DNA of 64,000 nt from Salinicola aestuarinus. GTDB taxonomy: Bacteria > Pseudomonadota > Gammaproteobacteria > Pseudomonadales > Halomonadaceae. The position numbers and the translations under genes are program-made. The notes beneath the pieces were generated by a model. The model was not told the DNA's origin. It was given only the letters and a program-made list of their open reading frames with translations, and did not search any database. Shown here one piece after another: positions 63,961 to 64,000 of this stretch. Positions within the stretch are counted from its first letter, which is position 1. Every line of letters begins with the position of its first letter. The stretch covers positions 62,001 to 126,000 of the forward strand of contig NZ_PZJP01000003.1 of assembly GCF_003206645.1 (NCBI RefSeq), written 5' to 3'.

Positions 63961-64000
63961 GCCACCCCGAGCCACTCCGCGCCACCCCGAGCCACTCCGC
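63961..64000. repeat. Two exact 20-bp tandem copies at the window end
   Basis: GCCACCCCGAGCCACTCCGC occurs at 63961-63980 and 63981-64000. The array may continue beyond the window. It lies about 113 bp past the binding-protein stop, in otherwise gene-free sequence (63848-64000). Confidence 0.9.

Overview
The window is GC-rich, densely coded bacterial DNA, apart from one AT-rich island. Its gene content points to a halophilic gammaproteobacterium of the Halomonadaceae type (Halomonas, Salinicola or a relative): an Entner-Doudoroff module under HexR, a carnitine/betaine catabolic cluster, an aryl-polyene-type cluster and SulP/SLC13 transporters. This placement is an inference from content and protein style, not from a database search.

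Layout. At 1-12.9 kb is central sugar metabolism: partial gapA, then edd-glk-yeaD-aldo/keto reductase-fructokinase, a CoA-transferase/thiolase ketone-body module (scoA, scoB, thiolase), and eda, zwf and hexR with HexR-like operators. At 13.1-16.2 kb is a phosphonate-type ABC transporter (phnD, phnC, and a fused two-domain phnE).

At 16.2-19.5 kb a small AT-rich island sits at the 3' end of phnE. It is flanked by a diverged 116-bp copy of that gene end. It carries a frameshifted tyrosine integrase and a retron: a reverse transcriptase, an overlapping two-transmembrane effector gene, and a candidate msr-msd RNA bounded by 13-nt complementary arms. It most resembles the Ec48 (two-TM effector) anti-phage retrons.

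At 20.5-33.0 kb is a tightly overlapping operon for an aryl polyene/xanthomonadin-like pigment lipid. It encodes a chain-length-factor-like protein, ACP, membrane protein, AMP-ligase fused to a dehydratase, glycosyltransferase, acyltransferase, LolA-like carrier, MMPL exporter, a flavin halogenase-like oxidoreductase, lipoprotein, ketosynthase, dehydratase and ketoreductase. At 33-36.2 kb are a small membrane protein, a tandem universal stress protein and a SulP transporter.

At 36.7-47.8 kb is a membrane-protein locus of unknown function. Its core is a three-gene cassette (here called A, B and C) present twice in tandem, plus a fragment of a third A gene. Near-identical 104-bp repeats and short iterated repeats lie between the genes. 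It is followed by another membrane protein and a DUF2167-like protein. Functions here are not recognised.

At 47.8-54.7 kb are mntR/mntH, a HAD phosphatase, an SPFH/NfeD pair and an SLC13 transporter. At 54.9-63.8 kb is quaternary-amine catabolism: two GlxA-type AraC regulators, two TauD/BBOX-like dioxygenases, carnitine dehydrogenase, a thioesterase and a 3-keto acid cleavage enzyme, an HD-domain oxygenase-like protein (a possible TmpA/TmpB phosphonate pair), and a betaine/choline-binding protein. No tRNA, rRNA or CRISPR array was seen.
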